Source: Gibbula magus (taxonomy: Eukaryota; Mollusca; Gastropoda; Trochida; Trochidae). From it: a stretch of DNA of 64,000 nucleotides. Below, piece after piece: positions 51,001-59,425 of the stretch (position 1 is its first letter; each line of letters begins with the position of its first letter). The notes beneath the pieces were generated by a model. It was given only the letters and a program-made list of their open reading frames with translations. It ran no database searches and had not been told where the DNA came from. Location of the stretch: NCBI GenBank assembly GCA_936450465.1, contig OW388297.1, positions 48,002,130 to 48,066,129 of the forward strand. The letters run 5' to 3'. Made by a program: the position numbers and the translations under genes.

Positions 51001-54000
51001 AGATAGTAACACATTTCAGATAGATATTAAATTATTGCAATGCTACTGTTAAATGATGAGGATGCGATTACTCTTGGCAACATGATTGCTTAGTGGAATG
51101 GTGCTGTGTATCAATTTATCTCCACCAGCTAAACAAATATGCATGAAATAAAATTAACAATAATATAACATAATATTAATTAAACAGCCTCAACTTACTC
51201 TTTAAATTATGTCTAACAACAACAATTAAAATTCTAAAAGACAAAATGTAATAGGATTATCATTTGAAAAGGGAGACAACTCACATCATAGTTGTTTTGG
51301 GCTGCATAGTGTAGGGGTGTGGCACCATTTGAATCGGAGCTTGCATAGTCAGCACCGCTATCAAGCAGCATACCCACGATCTTGGAATGTCCTGTAAAGA
51401 TATACAGTTGTCAACTTGTTTTGGCTTTGTTTCTATTGCCATTCATAAAAAAACAGGCTGTCTTTATATATTTTGCTACAGTAAAAGTGGAATAATAAGT
51501 CTTCTGCTCACGAATAATATAGACTAACAAATCAAAGAAGAGTTTTCTGAAAGAAAACAAGATTTTCTGAAAAACAACTTCTATATTTGGTAGATACATG
51601 ACATTGCAGAGTACATGCTTACTCCGTATCATTATATTCAGAGGTGTGTTTTGGTGTGTGTAATATTTTCAACAAGACCAACTCACTTTCATGCATCAAA
51701 CTAAATAGCTTCCCATTTTCAAAGGTGACGTATGTAGGCATAAAGACTAAATATGACAGCTTGTTTTCATGGGGAAATATATAAACCTTTTTGAATGGCA
51801 AGTTAACAGGAATCACGTTAGTCAGAAACACATTTATCAAAAGAAAATAATATGTGGTAGTTAAAGAAGGTTATCCCTGAGAATTCAAGGACCAACACGT
51901 AAAGATTGAACTTGGTTAATTGGACTTGGTTAATGAGAACACATCATCAACGGAATAATGGTGGAGCAACAGTTGGATTGTCATCAACCACTGTATTTCA
52001 GCATATGTTGAGGACATACAAGCACATCTAGACATAGCAGAGATGATTAAAGCAAGAAGAAAATATTGCAAATCTCACCGAGCACTGCTGCCCAGTGGAG
52101 AGGAGTGCGGAACATGTTGTCGAGGGCAGAGACATTACACTTGACCACACTCGTCTGCAAGAGAGGCTATGCTTGTATCAATTGGTGAGAAACAATTCAT
52201 CAAAGAAAACACACATGGTAATCTATTGACTTTTATACCATGACACAAATCTGAAACGTCAACTTACAAGCACATTGACGATACTCTCATTTCCGTCGGC
52301 AACAGCGAGATGCAAAGCTGTGCGGCCCTCATAGTCCTGCCAGTTGATCACGCTCGGAGTCGTCTCCTGAACAGACATACAAACATACACGCACATGGAT
52401 TAATGCAGCAAGAATGAAACAGAAATAGAGCAAACATGGAGCAAGAATGCACAAGTTGGTCTACACCACTTTGAGCCTCAAAATCCACATGCTTATTAGA
52501 ACTGCTGTTTACTTCGATTCAAATATGTCATTTCCCCAACAAATTATTCTTGTTTCATCGCACTTTTGTTGTTGAATTTTTTTTAATTTTGTGACTCATT
52601 TAATCTCTTATGCCTAAAGAATTACAATTTTTTTTTTTTAATTTTATTTAAAAAAAAAAAGTAAACCCTTCTGGTTAATTAAATTTACTTGAGACCTGGC
52701 ATTTTCTATTTGAATAAATGAAGACTTTCTCTTGTTTGATAGTTAATGTATAAGTTGGTAGTTGGAGGATTCGACAATGTAACAAAGTATTTTCTGTATG
52801 ACATCCTTCTTGCTTTGTTACAACCTTTTTGGACCTTCTCCCAGTCTGATCATTACGTATAACAACTTCTCCTCCCTGAACTCACCAGAATGAGCTTGAC
52901 ACAGCTGACGGCCTGATGGTCCCGACTGCTGGCCGCCCAGTGTAGCGGCGTCTTCCCTTCTGTATCTGGGATCCCGATATTGGAGTCCTGCAATCACAGT
53001 TTACATTAGTTTTCACAATGTCAGAGTTAGGTTGCACCTACTTAAATTACATTTAACTTGGATGAAGAATTAGAATACTGAAGCCAATGCTAACTTGGAG
53101 AAGAAGAAATACCTGTTTAATGAGCATTTTGACGTGTTCCAGATTCCCGTAGGATGCTGCCCAGTGGAGAGCTGTTCTCTGCAAGACGGAAACAGCAATC
53201 ATATATAGGTTAGATTCCCAGTCTATAAAGGACAACTTCAACAGCTTATAGATATTTGTTATATTAAAGAGGTGAATCAATGAACACTAATGGCCTGGTG
53301 AACAAGAACTCCTGTTTCATGTAACCTTAGAAAACAATCATATTCAAGGACAAACTCCATAAAGGTTCATAAAGCTATTTTGATTTTGGCTACATGGACA
53401 TGTTGGGAATAGTAGCTACAAACAGTTTGATGTAATTCTTTTAGTAACTCAACTTTTAGTAACTAGTAACTGTAAGACAATACTGATTTCAGACACAGGG
53501 TGGAGTCAATACTCTTTTCTGTCAAGGGTCTGTCAAGTGATCAGCTCTAGTTCAACCACATCACCATAAAGACATGCTTACATAACGATAGATTAGCTAC
53601 TTCCTGATTCCAGTACCTTATTCTTGTCCTGGTCGTCCATCTCCCCAGGAGTCAGTTGCCTCAGCAGGAGAGCCATACACTTGGGTAGTTTGTGTCGGGT
53701 GCAGAGGTGGAGCGCGGTCTGACCCTCGTTATCCTTCTCTCGACAGTCCGCACCCTTACTCAGCAGCAGCTTCAACAACCGGTAGTTGCCCTGACGACAT
53801 GCAAAACAAGACAATTGACAAGAAGTCCTCGCCTGAAGAAAAATTTAGCAAACAGAAGATGAGAAACACTGAAAAGCATATATGGATGGTTCAGTGTTAA
53901 GAGTTATGTATCTCCCTACCTTATGTGCAGCCCAGTGAAGAGCTGTGCGCCCGCCCTTGTCCCGCAGGTTGACTTGAGCACCGGCCTTCACCAGGGCCTC

Positions 54001-55733
54001 AGCACATTCCAGTCTGTCTGCCAGCACACAGAACATCAGCGGACTCCGCCCGAACTGGTCTCCATCATCCAGCTCCCCCGGGCATGCTGAGAGTCACAGG
54101 AGAGAGTTACTCTAGCATGGTCAATGAATTCAGATTATGACAATTCATTTTCCTTCACATAATCGGTTAGTTTTCCAAACATCTAACTTCATTTCAGTAT
54201 GATTGAGGACATTGTCATTGCCTCTACACAATTAGAACATAGGGCACCTGTTTTAAGCATCATAGGGTGTGATTCTGTAAGTACAGTATTTTATTATATT
54301 GTGCAAGACAAAGGGGCACCTGCTAAAAGTCTGTTGAGGGTCTGTTTGTCCCCATTCACTGCAGCAGCATGGAGCTGGGTCACACTCTCCAGCCGACCAT
54401 TGCTGCCGTTGGTCCCATTGCTGAACGGACCTTTAGGGTTCTCTGCCTGAAATGTACATTCAGCATTTTGCTTTTGAAACCAGTTATATCTAAAGATTTC
54501 CAAAACATTCATTTGCTTTAGCATCTCCAAAACTAAATGCAATGAGAACATTTGATTTCTTCTTGACTGAAATTCTTCATTCCATCAATGTCAATGTCAA
54601 TGAAACACATTTCAGTAATATTTTTTATAAAAGTGTAAAAACAGTGTTAACATTTAAAAGCAATGCTCAAACACTTGTTCATGAGAAGGCCCTGCTTATT
54701 TTTTCCAATGTTGCCATTCACTAAGCCAGGGATCCAACTCACTGATAACATATATTATAGGTAAAAAAAATATTTGAAAAGGTATGTTTGGTGCCTGTTT
54801 TGAGTGATATTTCCCTACCTGAGGCACATTAGGACTGGAGGGGCCGGCTACTGCTGCCATCTCATTCACCGACACCTGCAAGGACAAGTTATAGGGTTAC
54901 CCTAGGTCTTTCCTGTATACAGACTTCTAATGTTATTTGTTCTTGTTTGTTATAGAGCGAATACGTTAGACTTTGGCTAGAATTGGCTATCTATATTTTC
55001 AAGCTGTTCATTACGTTCTTTGTGATGGTTAGATGTTTACATTAGACATCAACCACATTGAAAACCCTTTAACATCGACAATGAATGTGAGATTTGTCCA
55101 GATTTTCATACAACCCTTGAACTGTAAGTAAGTATGGTGCGCTATATCACGATATCAATGTTACATACTACCGAACTGGTCAAATGTGGAACTTTCTAAA
55201 GCATTGACAAACTATGTTGACGTATATATCTAGCATATAAAGTTGTGAAAATTAAATGTTATGTGTGTGTTTTGAATTCAAAAGTAGTTCAGTTTCAACT
55301 TGACCCTAACTGAGAGGTCATTGGTTATCCAATCAAATCGTTGGAACTTGGGGTCATGTTGTTACGACACAGGTAAACATGATACGACATACGTGTGACA
55401 TACTAGATTAGTATGTCAAGAGCTGTACGTTCACCACTAGTGTAATAAAACAATATATCTATATAAATAGAATTGTATTACACTTTTCCATAATGTACCT
55501 TTTAAATGTAACATAATACTACAACAACATATCATACTACCCTGAAATATCAGACTACATCCATCATCTCAGTTGGGTAGCCTACACAACCTGCCTGTAC
55601 CTACCCCGACACTCTCCCCACTGTCCTCCCGGTATGTGTGCAGCAGCCTGGGGGTGAGGCAACACATACAGAACACCCGCGATATCCCACAGCCCACAGT
55701 GCTGTACAGGGACGGGCCATCCTCGGATATCAT
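26580..55733 (-). CDS. INVS: Inversin (nephrocystin-2) homologue, 24 exons
   Basis: Inversin is a ciliary ankyrin-repeat/IQ protein of the inversin compartment, acting with NPHP3, NEK8 and ANKS6, and linked to left-right patterning and Wnt/PCP signalling. Exons in transcript order: 55733-55605, 54875-54819, 54446-54320, 54086-53920, 53790-53617, 53178-53113, 52987-52886, 52366-52268, 52154-52079, 51391-51285, 50982-50817, 50466-50259, 49607-49527, 49171-49075, 48926-48820, 47962-47845, 46367-46276, 45618-45469, 32062-31916, 28634-28485, 27976-27873, 27597-27511, 27271-27134, 26659-26580 (TGA). All have AG/GT borders and phases join into ~942 residues (human ~1065). Diagnostic pieces: QLHAAAVNGDK, CVLADRLECAEAL, RTAFMWAAGKG, RYTPLDYALMGE, GALSITGIQDIAA, VTIQRAW, FSYNL. 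The vertebrate low-complexity centre is nearly absent. Exon 1 is the least certain. Confidence 0.95.
28838..29154 (-). mobile_element. Complete tRNA-derived SINE with target-site duplication
   Basis: On the - strand the head reads like a tRNA: A box TAGCGCAGTGG, B box GGTTCAAATCC, then a body (AGTAGAGAACTGTTCTACAC) and a CTCACCTCACCTCACC-type tail. Both ends carry the same 12 bases, GAAACACAATGA, at 28826-28837 and 29155-29166, a clear target-site duplication. It sits in inversin intron 19, close to exon 20. The head cannot be a functional tRNA gene because it continues into the SINE body. Confidence 0.85.
29167..29944. other. Inversin intron 19 DNA, no feature seen
   Basis: AT-rich intron sequence. 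Short near-repeats of the type CTATTGCRATAGYGA (about 29297-29370 and 29640-29665) are visible, but nothing I can name. Confidence 0.4.
29945..30330 (+). mobile_element. Foldback MITE-like element, copy 2
   Basis: Almost the same sequence as copy 1 (4118-4505): start TATAGAATACTAAACGATG, long palindrome with TGTTTATGAAACGAGTGAA and its complement, CpG-rich middle with GTGACGTCAGCC and GTGACGTCACGCG, end GGTTGAGTAATAA. It lies in inversin intron 19, ~80 bp from the end of the splice-donor minisatellite. The high similarity of the two copies suggests recent movement. Confidence 0.7.
30411..31915 (-). repeat. 38/39-bp minisatellite of tandem 5' splice sites
   Basis: About 38 intronic units of 38 or 39 bp directly follow inversin exon 19. 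On the - strand each reads TGGAGGAG, then GTGGGTCTC, then (C)AGCATTATTGTACGGTCTACG with small variants. The first eight bases copy the end of exon 19 and GAG/GTGGGT copies its splice donor. Including the genuine site there are 39 copies (30436-31920). Units with GCTGAG in place of GCTGGAG on the + strand are 1 bp shorter. Variants (GTACGAT, CTCACAAT, AATGGTGG, AATACTGC) recur in a similar order, suggesting a higher-order repeat. No stop occurs in any - strand frame over long stretches. Confidence 0.95.
31916..32062 (-). CDS. INVS: INVS exon 19 (second IQ motif, 5' part)
   Basis: Acceptor TTTTTGCCAG precedes RTPHQLTEREIILAQRK, a charged coiled-coil-like stretch QLKKRTEQERQKEIRRKVQ, then AAVTIQRAWRR. 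In vertebrates the same block reads as charged residues then AAAVIQRAWRSY. The donor is GAG/GTGGGT, phase 2, and joins to G-TAC of exon 20 to give IQRAWRRYKSRF, which restores the family pattern. The exon end is the template of the downstream minisatellite. Confidence 0.93.
34285..35345 (+). mobile_element. Pearl/Helentron-like non-autonomous element D
   Basis: Six tandem units of ~151 bp (CGACTGGTGTCTGC or close, at about 34391, 34561, 34711, 34862, 35012, 35163), each with AAGGTCAAGGTCACCAAAAT or close. An ACGGACGGACGTACGG run (35266-35285) follows, then a terminal hairpin GTCCCCCG ... CGGCGGGGGAC (35309-35336). A second TCCCCCGCCG block at 34301-34314 marks the left side. Same plan as A and B, with its own core. 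Confidence 0.75.
37749..39028 (-). mobile_element. mariner element (1280 bp) with TIRs and TA duplication
   Basis: 27-bp terminal inverted repeats start CGAGGGGCGTTCAATAAGTG (left) and CGAGGGGCATTCAATAAGTG (right, on the - strand), differing at two positions. Each end is flanked by TA (37747-37748, 39029-39030). Length and layout fit a full-length mariner of the Tc1/mariner superfamily. Only one transposase defect was seen, so the copy is fairly young. Confidence 0.93.
37815..38854 (-). pseudogene. mariner transposase (D,D34D), one frameshift
   Basis: The N-terminal frame starts at 38854 (MDSLKHEQRAVIKFL) with a helix-turn-helix and CRWSLQFKRAG. It then hits TAG unless the frame changes near 38690-38700. 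The second frame continues GRESLDDDPRSGRP through to the stop at 37815. Catalytic motifs are intact: VTGDETWIHHW, ILHDNAPVH, and YSPDLAPSDYFLF with 34 residues between the last two Asp. WVPRNLT, the mariner linker motif, is present. Expected full length is ~345 residues. The single indel may be a true mutation or a sequencing error. Confidence 0.9.
39795..39965 (+). repeat. SINE copy, diverged and head-truncated
   Basis: Sequence from GATAACTGTTCTACATGCAC through TGGTTTGCTAATTCC, TGTATAGCCACAATGG, CAGGCTTTCTCCCTGC, TAATACTAGCAGCCGTGACA to GCGTTTAACCCC. It matches the body and tail of the SINE at 28838-29154 in the opposite orientation. No tRNA-like head is left. Confidence 0.6.
42022..42056. 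repeat. (AT)n microsatellite
   Basis: A run of ~17 AT dinucleotides in inversin intron 18. Shorter TA runs are at about 7014-7029 and 13871-13884 in SVIL introns. Confidence 0.95.
42240..42835 (+). mobile_element. Pearl/Helentron-like non-autonomous element E
   Basis: Three to four tandem units of ~160-170 bp, each with AAGGCACCACTTCAGTT (about 42366, 42538, 42699) and AGTTTCAGGAAGAT or close. An ACGGACGGACAGACG run and CAGACGGACGG (42793-42821) follow. No strong terminal hairpin is seen, so the 3' end may be truncated. Confidence 0.6.
45244..45371. repeat. Long hairpin (54-nt arms)
   Basis: Arms at about 45240-45294 (TAGAAAACCAGGCGGTTGAC onward, to ACGTTTCGGCACC) and 45317-45371 (GGTGGCGAAATGTTAC onward, to ACCACCTGGTTTTCTA) are nearly complementary. 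The loop is about 23 nt and contains GTCTGAAGCCGCCCTC. The element lies 100 bp from inversin exon 18, in intron 18. The CTGAAG ... CGAAAY pattern reminds me of sequences found at ends of some retroelements, but I cannot assign it. Confidence 0.65.
45469..46367 (-). CDS. INVS: INVS exons 17-18 (first IQ motif and charged linker)
   Basis: Exon 17 (46367-46276) completes a textbook IQ motif across the junction with exon 16 (KIQSAFRGYRVRKTF) and continues ERKKLLMKHEKLKKEAAR, close to the vertebrate sequence after the first IQ. Exon 18 (45618-45469) encodes EEYRRKEDVQHKRDVEERY, then an acidic/Pro-rich tail DLVPLDNQEMPETVPAETK. IQ motifs of inversin bind calmodulin in vertebrates. Confidence 0.92.
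45950..46030 (-). repeat. SINE head remnant
   Basis: AAAGTTGCCGTCCCTTGGC, then ATACCTGGATCAGAAG and GCTAACCACTGCACATCC: a decayed copy of the tRNA-like head of the SINE at 28838-29154 on the same strand. It lies in inversin intron 17. Confidence 0.5.
46795..47345. mobile_element. Pearl-like element fragment F
   Basis: Three irregular units marked by TGACCTTGACCTTTGACC (about 46861, 47000, 47150), ending near ACAGACAGACGAAGG (47328-47342), a decayed tetranucleotide run. It lies in inversin intron 16. Confidence 0.5.
47845..54446 (-). CDS. INVS: INVS ankyrin-repeat exons 3-16
   Basis: Fourteen exons (residues ~63-627) encode an unbroken series of ankyrin repeats, about 15 by the G-x-TPLHxAA spacing: LHAAAVNGD, GRTALHWAAHK, GQTALHLCTRH, RTALHWAASYGN, GKTPLHWAASS, GRTALHLAVADGN, RTPLHWAAVLG, GATPLHYAAQNN, GRTAFMWAAGKG, LHAAALSGH, HTPLFRSCEMGH, GRSPLHWAALGGH, RTPIQCAAYGG, MTSLHWACSKGH, YTPLDYALMGEH. 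Order and sequence follow vertebrate inversin repeat for repeat. Many exon borders cut inside repeats. The region mediates assembly with other nephronophthisis proteins in vertebrates. Confidence 0.95.
49447..49531 (-). repeat. 3 x 28-bp repeat over the exon 13 splice donor
   Basis: Three tandem 28-bp units, the last incomplete (+ strand starts 49449, 49477, 49505). On the - strand each reads ACTGG then GTACGTACG then TTTGTCATCTCTGT. The unit nearest the exon holds the genuine exon 13 end (HTG, donor GTACGT). The other two are intronic copies of the same exon end plus donor. Use of either copy would add 28 or 56 nt and shift the frame. Confidence 0.95.
54819..55733 (-). CDS. INVS: INVS exons 1-2 (N-terminus)
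   Basis: Exon 2 (54875-54819) reads VSVNEMAAVAGPSSPNVPQ and has good acceptor and donor. Exon 1 (55733-55605) starts at an ATG with GCC before it, encodes MISEDGPSLYSTVGCGI then a Cys-rich RVFCMCCLTPRLL, and ends at GTAGGT in the phase needed by exon 2. The N-terminus differs from the vertebrate one. If exon 1 is wrong, the Met in exon 2 (54860) is the likely alternative start. Confidence 0.6.
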
Positions 55734-56275
55734 GGCTCACAGTGGTTCTCAGGGTTTCCACTCTCAGTGTCAAATTCTTGTCATTTAGTGAAAATGATCA
55801 ACAGGAAGTGAGAGAACTCTGAATTTCATAGTTGATGTCACGGATTTGCTGATGTCCGCTCAGATTGGAAGCTCTCACAAAGCCTCACAACTGTTATGAA
55901 TCACAAAGGGATTGACGTGGTGACATAACTTCCATGTATATCATGAATTTAGAGTTCAGCCAATAATGATAGTCATCAGATCAAAATGAAAGAAGTGAAC
56001 TTTCATCAAATGATGGCAGACAATTCACCAGCAACAAGTTTGTTTTCAGCAACATCTTGTGACACGGGTGTCTGACGAAACTTTCACTATCCTCATAACA
56101 AGAGTTCAGAATATCAACAAACGGGAACAGTTGTCAGCCAAAATGGAGGAACCATGGGCGAGTAGTAGAGAAACCGGACACCCTCTGAGTGATTTGAGAT
56201 GGCCCAGCCTCTGTGCTTGAGTAGGGAATCACCTGGGTTGGAGGAACTGTAGGATGCCTTCATTCATGATGGAAG

Positions 56276-56455
56276 GGAAGAGAGAGGGGAGGGGGAGAGA
56301 GAGAGGGGAGGGGGAGAGAGAGAGGGGAGGGGGAGAGAGAGAGGGTAGGGGGAGAGAGAGAGGAGAGGGAGAGGGGTGAGGGGAGAGGGAGAGGAGAGGG
56401 AGAGAGAGAGGAGGGGGGAGAGAGAGAGGAGAGGGGGAGAGAGAGAAGGGAGGGG
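56276..56455. repeat. GA-rich (GGGAGAGAGA) low-complexity tract
   Basis: About 180 bases of almost pure purine on the + strand, built from imperfect GAGGGGGAGAGAGA units. It lies ~540 bp upstream of the proposed inversin start. Open frames across it are composition artefacts. Confidence 0.9.
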
Positions 56456-56459
56456 AGGT

Positions 56460-58590
56460 GAGTGCTGGGGCACTGTGTGGATACATTGAGAATGGGTTGA
56501 GAAGGTGGGATGTGGGGTTAAAGGAAATGAAGGGAGTGTGAGTCTGTAGTCTGTCGTCAAGTCCCTGGACCAAAATATTCAATTGAAGGCCAGCCAAGTC
56601 AAGGAAATTATGGCAAGTCTAGATTCCTCTCGCTCTAGCTCTCAGAAATCAAGGCATCTTTAGAATTCGATTTTCTATAAGTATTTGAATTGTTTTTTAA
56701 ATGTTGTTGATAAGGAAAACAATAAGTTCTGAGATTAAATGTTAGGGGTGTGAGATGGCAATTATGAGAAATCTGAACTTCAGAGTCAGTGTGCTGCACT
56801 ACACTCATTCAAGTAGATTTATTTTTATTTATTTATTACCAAACTGGGTACAGTGTGTTATTGATATCTTAATACTAATATTATGAACATATCTACATTT
56901 ACCAGAACATTATTGAATCATCACAGTTGACACTCTACCGGTAATTTTGTAAAAAAGAAAGAAAAACACGGGCAGTTAGGTTGTTACATTGACTCAGTTC
57001 TGACCCATGACTAAAAACAATATAAGCCTTTAATACAGTCTAGATCCTTACTCAGCAAGTCTAAATAAACTGAAAACACATTTGTCGCATAAGACTAACT
57101 GAATTCCACAAAGTATTTGAATACTTGAATACAAATGAATACAATACTACCATTTTCTACTTATATTTTCTGGTTTTCTAATTTGTATATGTATCGAGAG
57201 AGCTAGACTTGCTAAATGAAAAATAAATAGCATTGTTTGTCAAATTTATTATATTATCATATTGACCATATTTCAATTATTATAAAATATATAGGACATA
57301 CTGTAAATTGGTTTAAGGCATTTAATTAACACCATGCCAGCAATATACCTACCGCTCTATCATCCAGGCATGTGTGTGCTAGACATTAAATGGACAAACC
57401 CCAATCTTATATCAACAGTCACTGACTGAGGCAGTGCCTACTTTATCTGGGTAACTGACAAGTTTAGATAATTAATCAACTGTTTCTATGTAAGTGTATT
57501 GTGACAAATCTCCACACCACTTAACAATTCAACTAGCAAGTAGTCCCTGAACAAAAATTATATACTAAAATTGTACTTTAATTAATATTGTAAAATTTAA
57601 TGTTAAAACAAAATGATTTTTAGATATACATTTTAGAAAGTGTCCTGCTTGACCACACCTATGATGTTAATGCATGCATTATTAAGTCAATTTAAAGCAT
57701 TTAGAGTGTTATTTTGATAATTTTGAAAGCACAAATACACAAACACAAGTTTACACTTAAATGTTGTTTCCACAAAAATCTTACTCTCCCTGGAAGAATA
57801 TTCCACTAAATTTGAAGATTGGACAGAATCAATGTTCACTTTGCATGAAAATTCAAAATTAAAGAATAAAAAACAACAGTAACACTGTTTATCATAATTT
57901 TTTAAAAGGAGGATTGCCAAAATCCAAAGACAATTTAAGTTTTCTTTAGTTTAACATTGTTACACATAAACTATAATTATAAACTCTATTCCTCTTAAAT
58001 ATATAAAATGTAGAAGTTTAGGCACAATGTAATCAATTGATATCAAATGTTTTATTGTGATATATAATAAAAGTGTTAGTATGAATTATGAAGCTATAAG
58101 TTTGTGTCCCATTTATTAGATTTAATATAATATTCCCATGAAAAGCAGTCATTGGCAAGGCAAGTTATTGATTTGCACAACACCAAAGTTGCAACAAAAA
58201 TACAAAACACTATGTGATACTATGTAACTTCAGTATGAATGAGTAACTTTCATTTTCAATAATTCCACCATTCCAGAAATAATAATGAAAATATTGTTCC
58301 TTTTTCCAGATATTGATAATAAATTAATTACGTAGAAAATAACACTAACAATACAAGTACGTTTTACAATATATTTAATTAACATAATAATTCATAACTT
58401 CAGTTTACATTCCAACATACATAAAATCTATTGTACATACAAAAAATAACGATAATACAAATTCCATAATGTCGTCTGCTAGGTTTGCAGCCAATGAACG
58501 TCCGGCTATTCTTTGACTTGATACACGTACAGACTCGGTTTTGTGTCAAATGTTCAACAAAGTAACCACTTCTAGATCATAAAGACACCG
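56460..58590. other. AT-rich DNA upstream of inversin
   Basis: Strongly AT-rich sequence with no exon, RNA gene or named repeat that I can see. If 58660-58602 is a first exon, this would be an intron. Confidence 0.4.
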
Positions 58591-58601
58591 GTTAAACTTA
58601 C

Positions 58602-58660
58602 CGTAATACATCGTCATCATACGTATTTTGCTTACAATCCCTTCTAATTTCATCCGCCAT
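58602..58660 (-). CDS. Possible alternative first exon
   Basis: The ATG at 58660 has a strong start context (ATC before, GCG after) and encodes MADEIRRDCKQNTYDDDVL, followed by a consensus donor CG/GTAAGT in phase 2. It sits on the inversin strand. Its phase does not fit direct splicing to inversin exon 2 (a stop results), so it would need an exon I have not found, or be another gene, or chance. Confidence 0.3.
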
Positions 58661-59039
58661 GATGTTTCTAAGGACACTACTGAAACTGTTGAAAGAGAAA
58701 GCTTCATTGGTGTAGAAACGCTTCAAGCGATGTAAAGCGTGACACGATTGGAAGGACAAGGGATGATTTAATCCGATTACGGTTATGTCCCTTGGTTTGA
58801 AATTGATATCAAACTCTCCGTTGACAGCTGGGTTGCCTGTGTTGTCGAATTTTGATTAGTTTGTTTTGGTGGAATTAAATAATGTGTGTGAATTTTCTTT
58901 TAATTACTGAAGATGGGAAATGCAAGCCAATTAAAGAATGAACAATTTAAGGGTATCATTGTTACAAGTTAATATTCTATTGTACCACTTCGGGACAAGA
59001 TCCTTACGAGATGCAAATTTGACCCACAGTTTTAGAGTC

Positions 59040-59150
59040 AGGCACCCTACTAGTAGCCAACGTAAGGCATAACTCGCGCCATTCAGCACTTTCTTCACTT
59101 TCCCGTGCTTACATAGCAGAGCGCTGCACATGAACTGCATAGTGGGCTCC
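59040..59150 (+). repeat. Diverged copy of the 18450-19265 arm repeat
   Basis: Shares CATAACTCGCGCCA, ACTTTCTTCACTTTCCCGTG and ACATAGCAGAGC with the complement of 19140-19250, in the same order. The - strand open frame over it is therefore repeat-derived. Confidence 0.45.
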
Positions 59151-59425
59151 GATTCGCCAGCACAGATAGCCTACATAAAATACATGCGGCAAATTAAATA
59201 AGTCAGTGATGGAGACTGAGATAATCCTTGTTGTTACTGTCCAAACATATATCCACTGTCACCAAGACCTCGACAAAACGTGGCCCAACAACTGGTGGAA
59301 AATAATCAAGAATGGAAAACCATGCAAAAGTTGCTAACCTTAATACATATTAAAATTGGTGGATTTTTTTTATTCTAGAGTTACGACGGGTTATTTTTCC
59401 TCAATGTAATTCCATGTAAAAAAAA

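Noticed and set aside
56229..56597. Ser/Pro/Leu-rich open frames on the - strand
   Set aside because: Translation of the GA/CT low-complexity tract.
58931..59140. 69-codon - strand frame with a hydrophobic stretch
   Set aside because: Overlaps a repeat related to 18450-19265 and lacks splice or promoter context.
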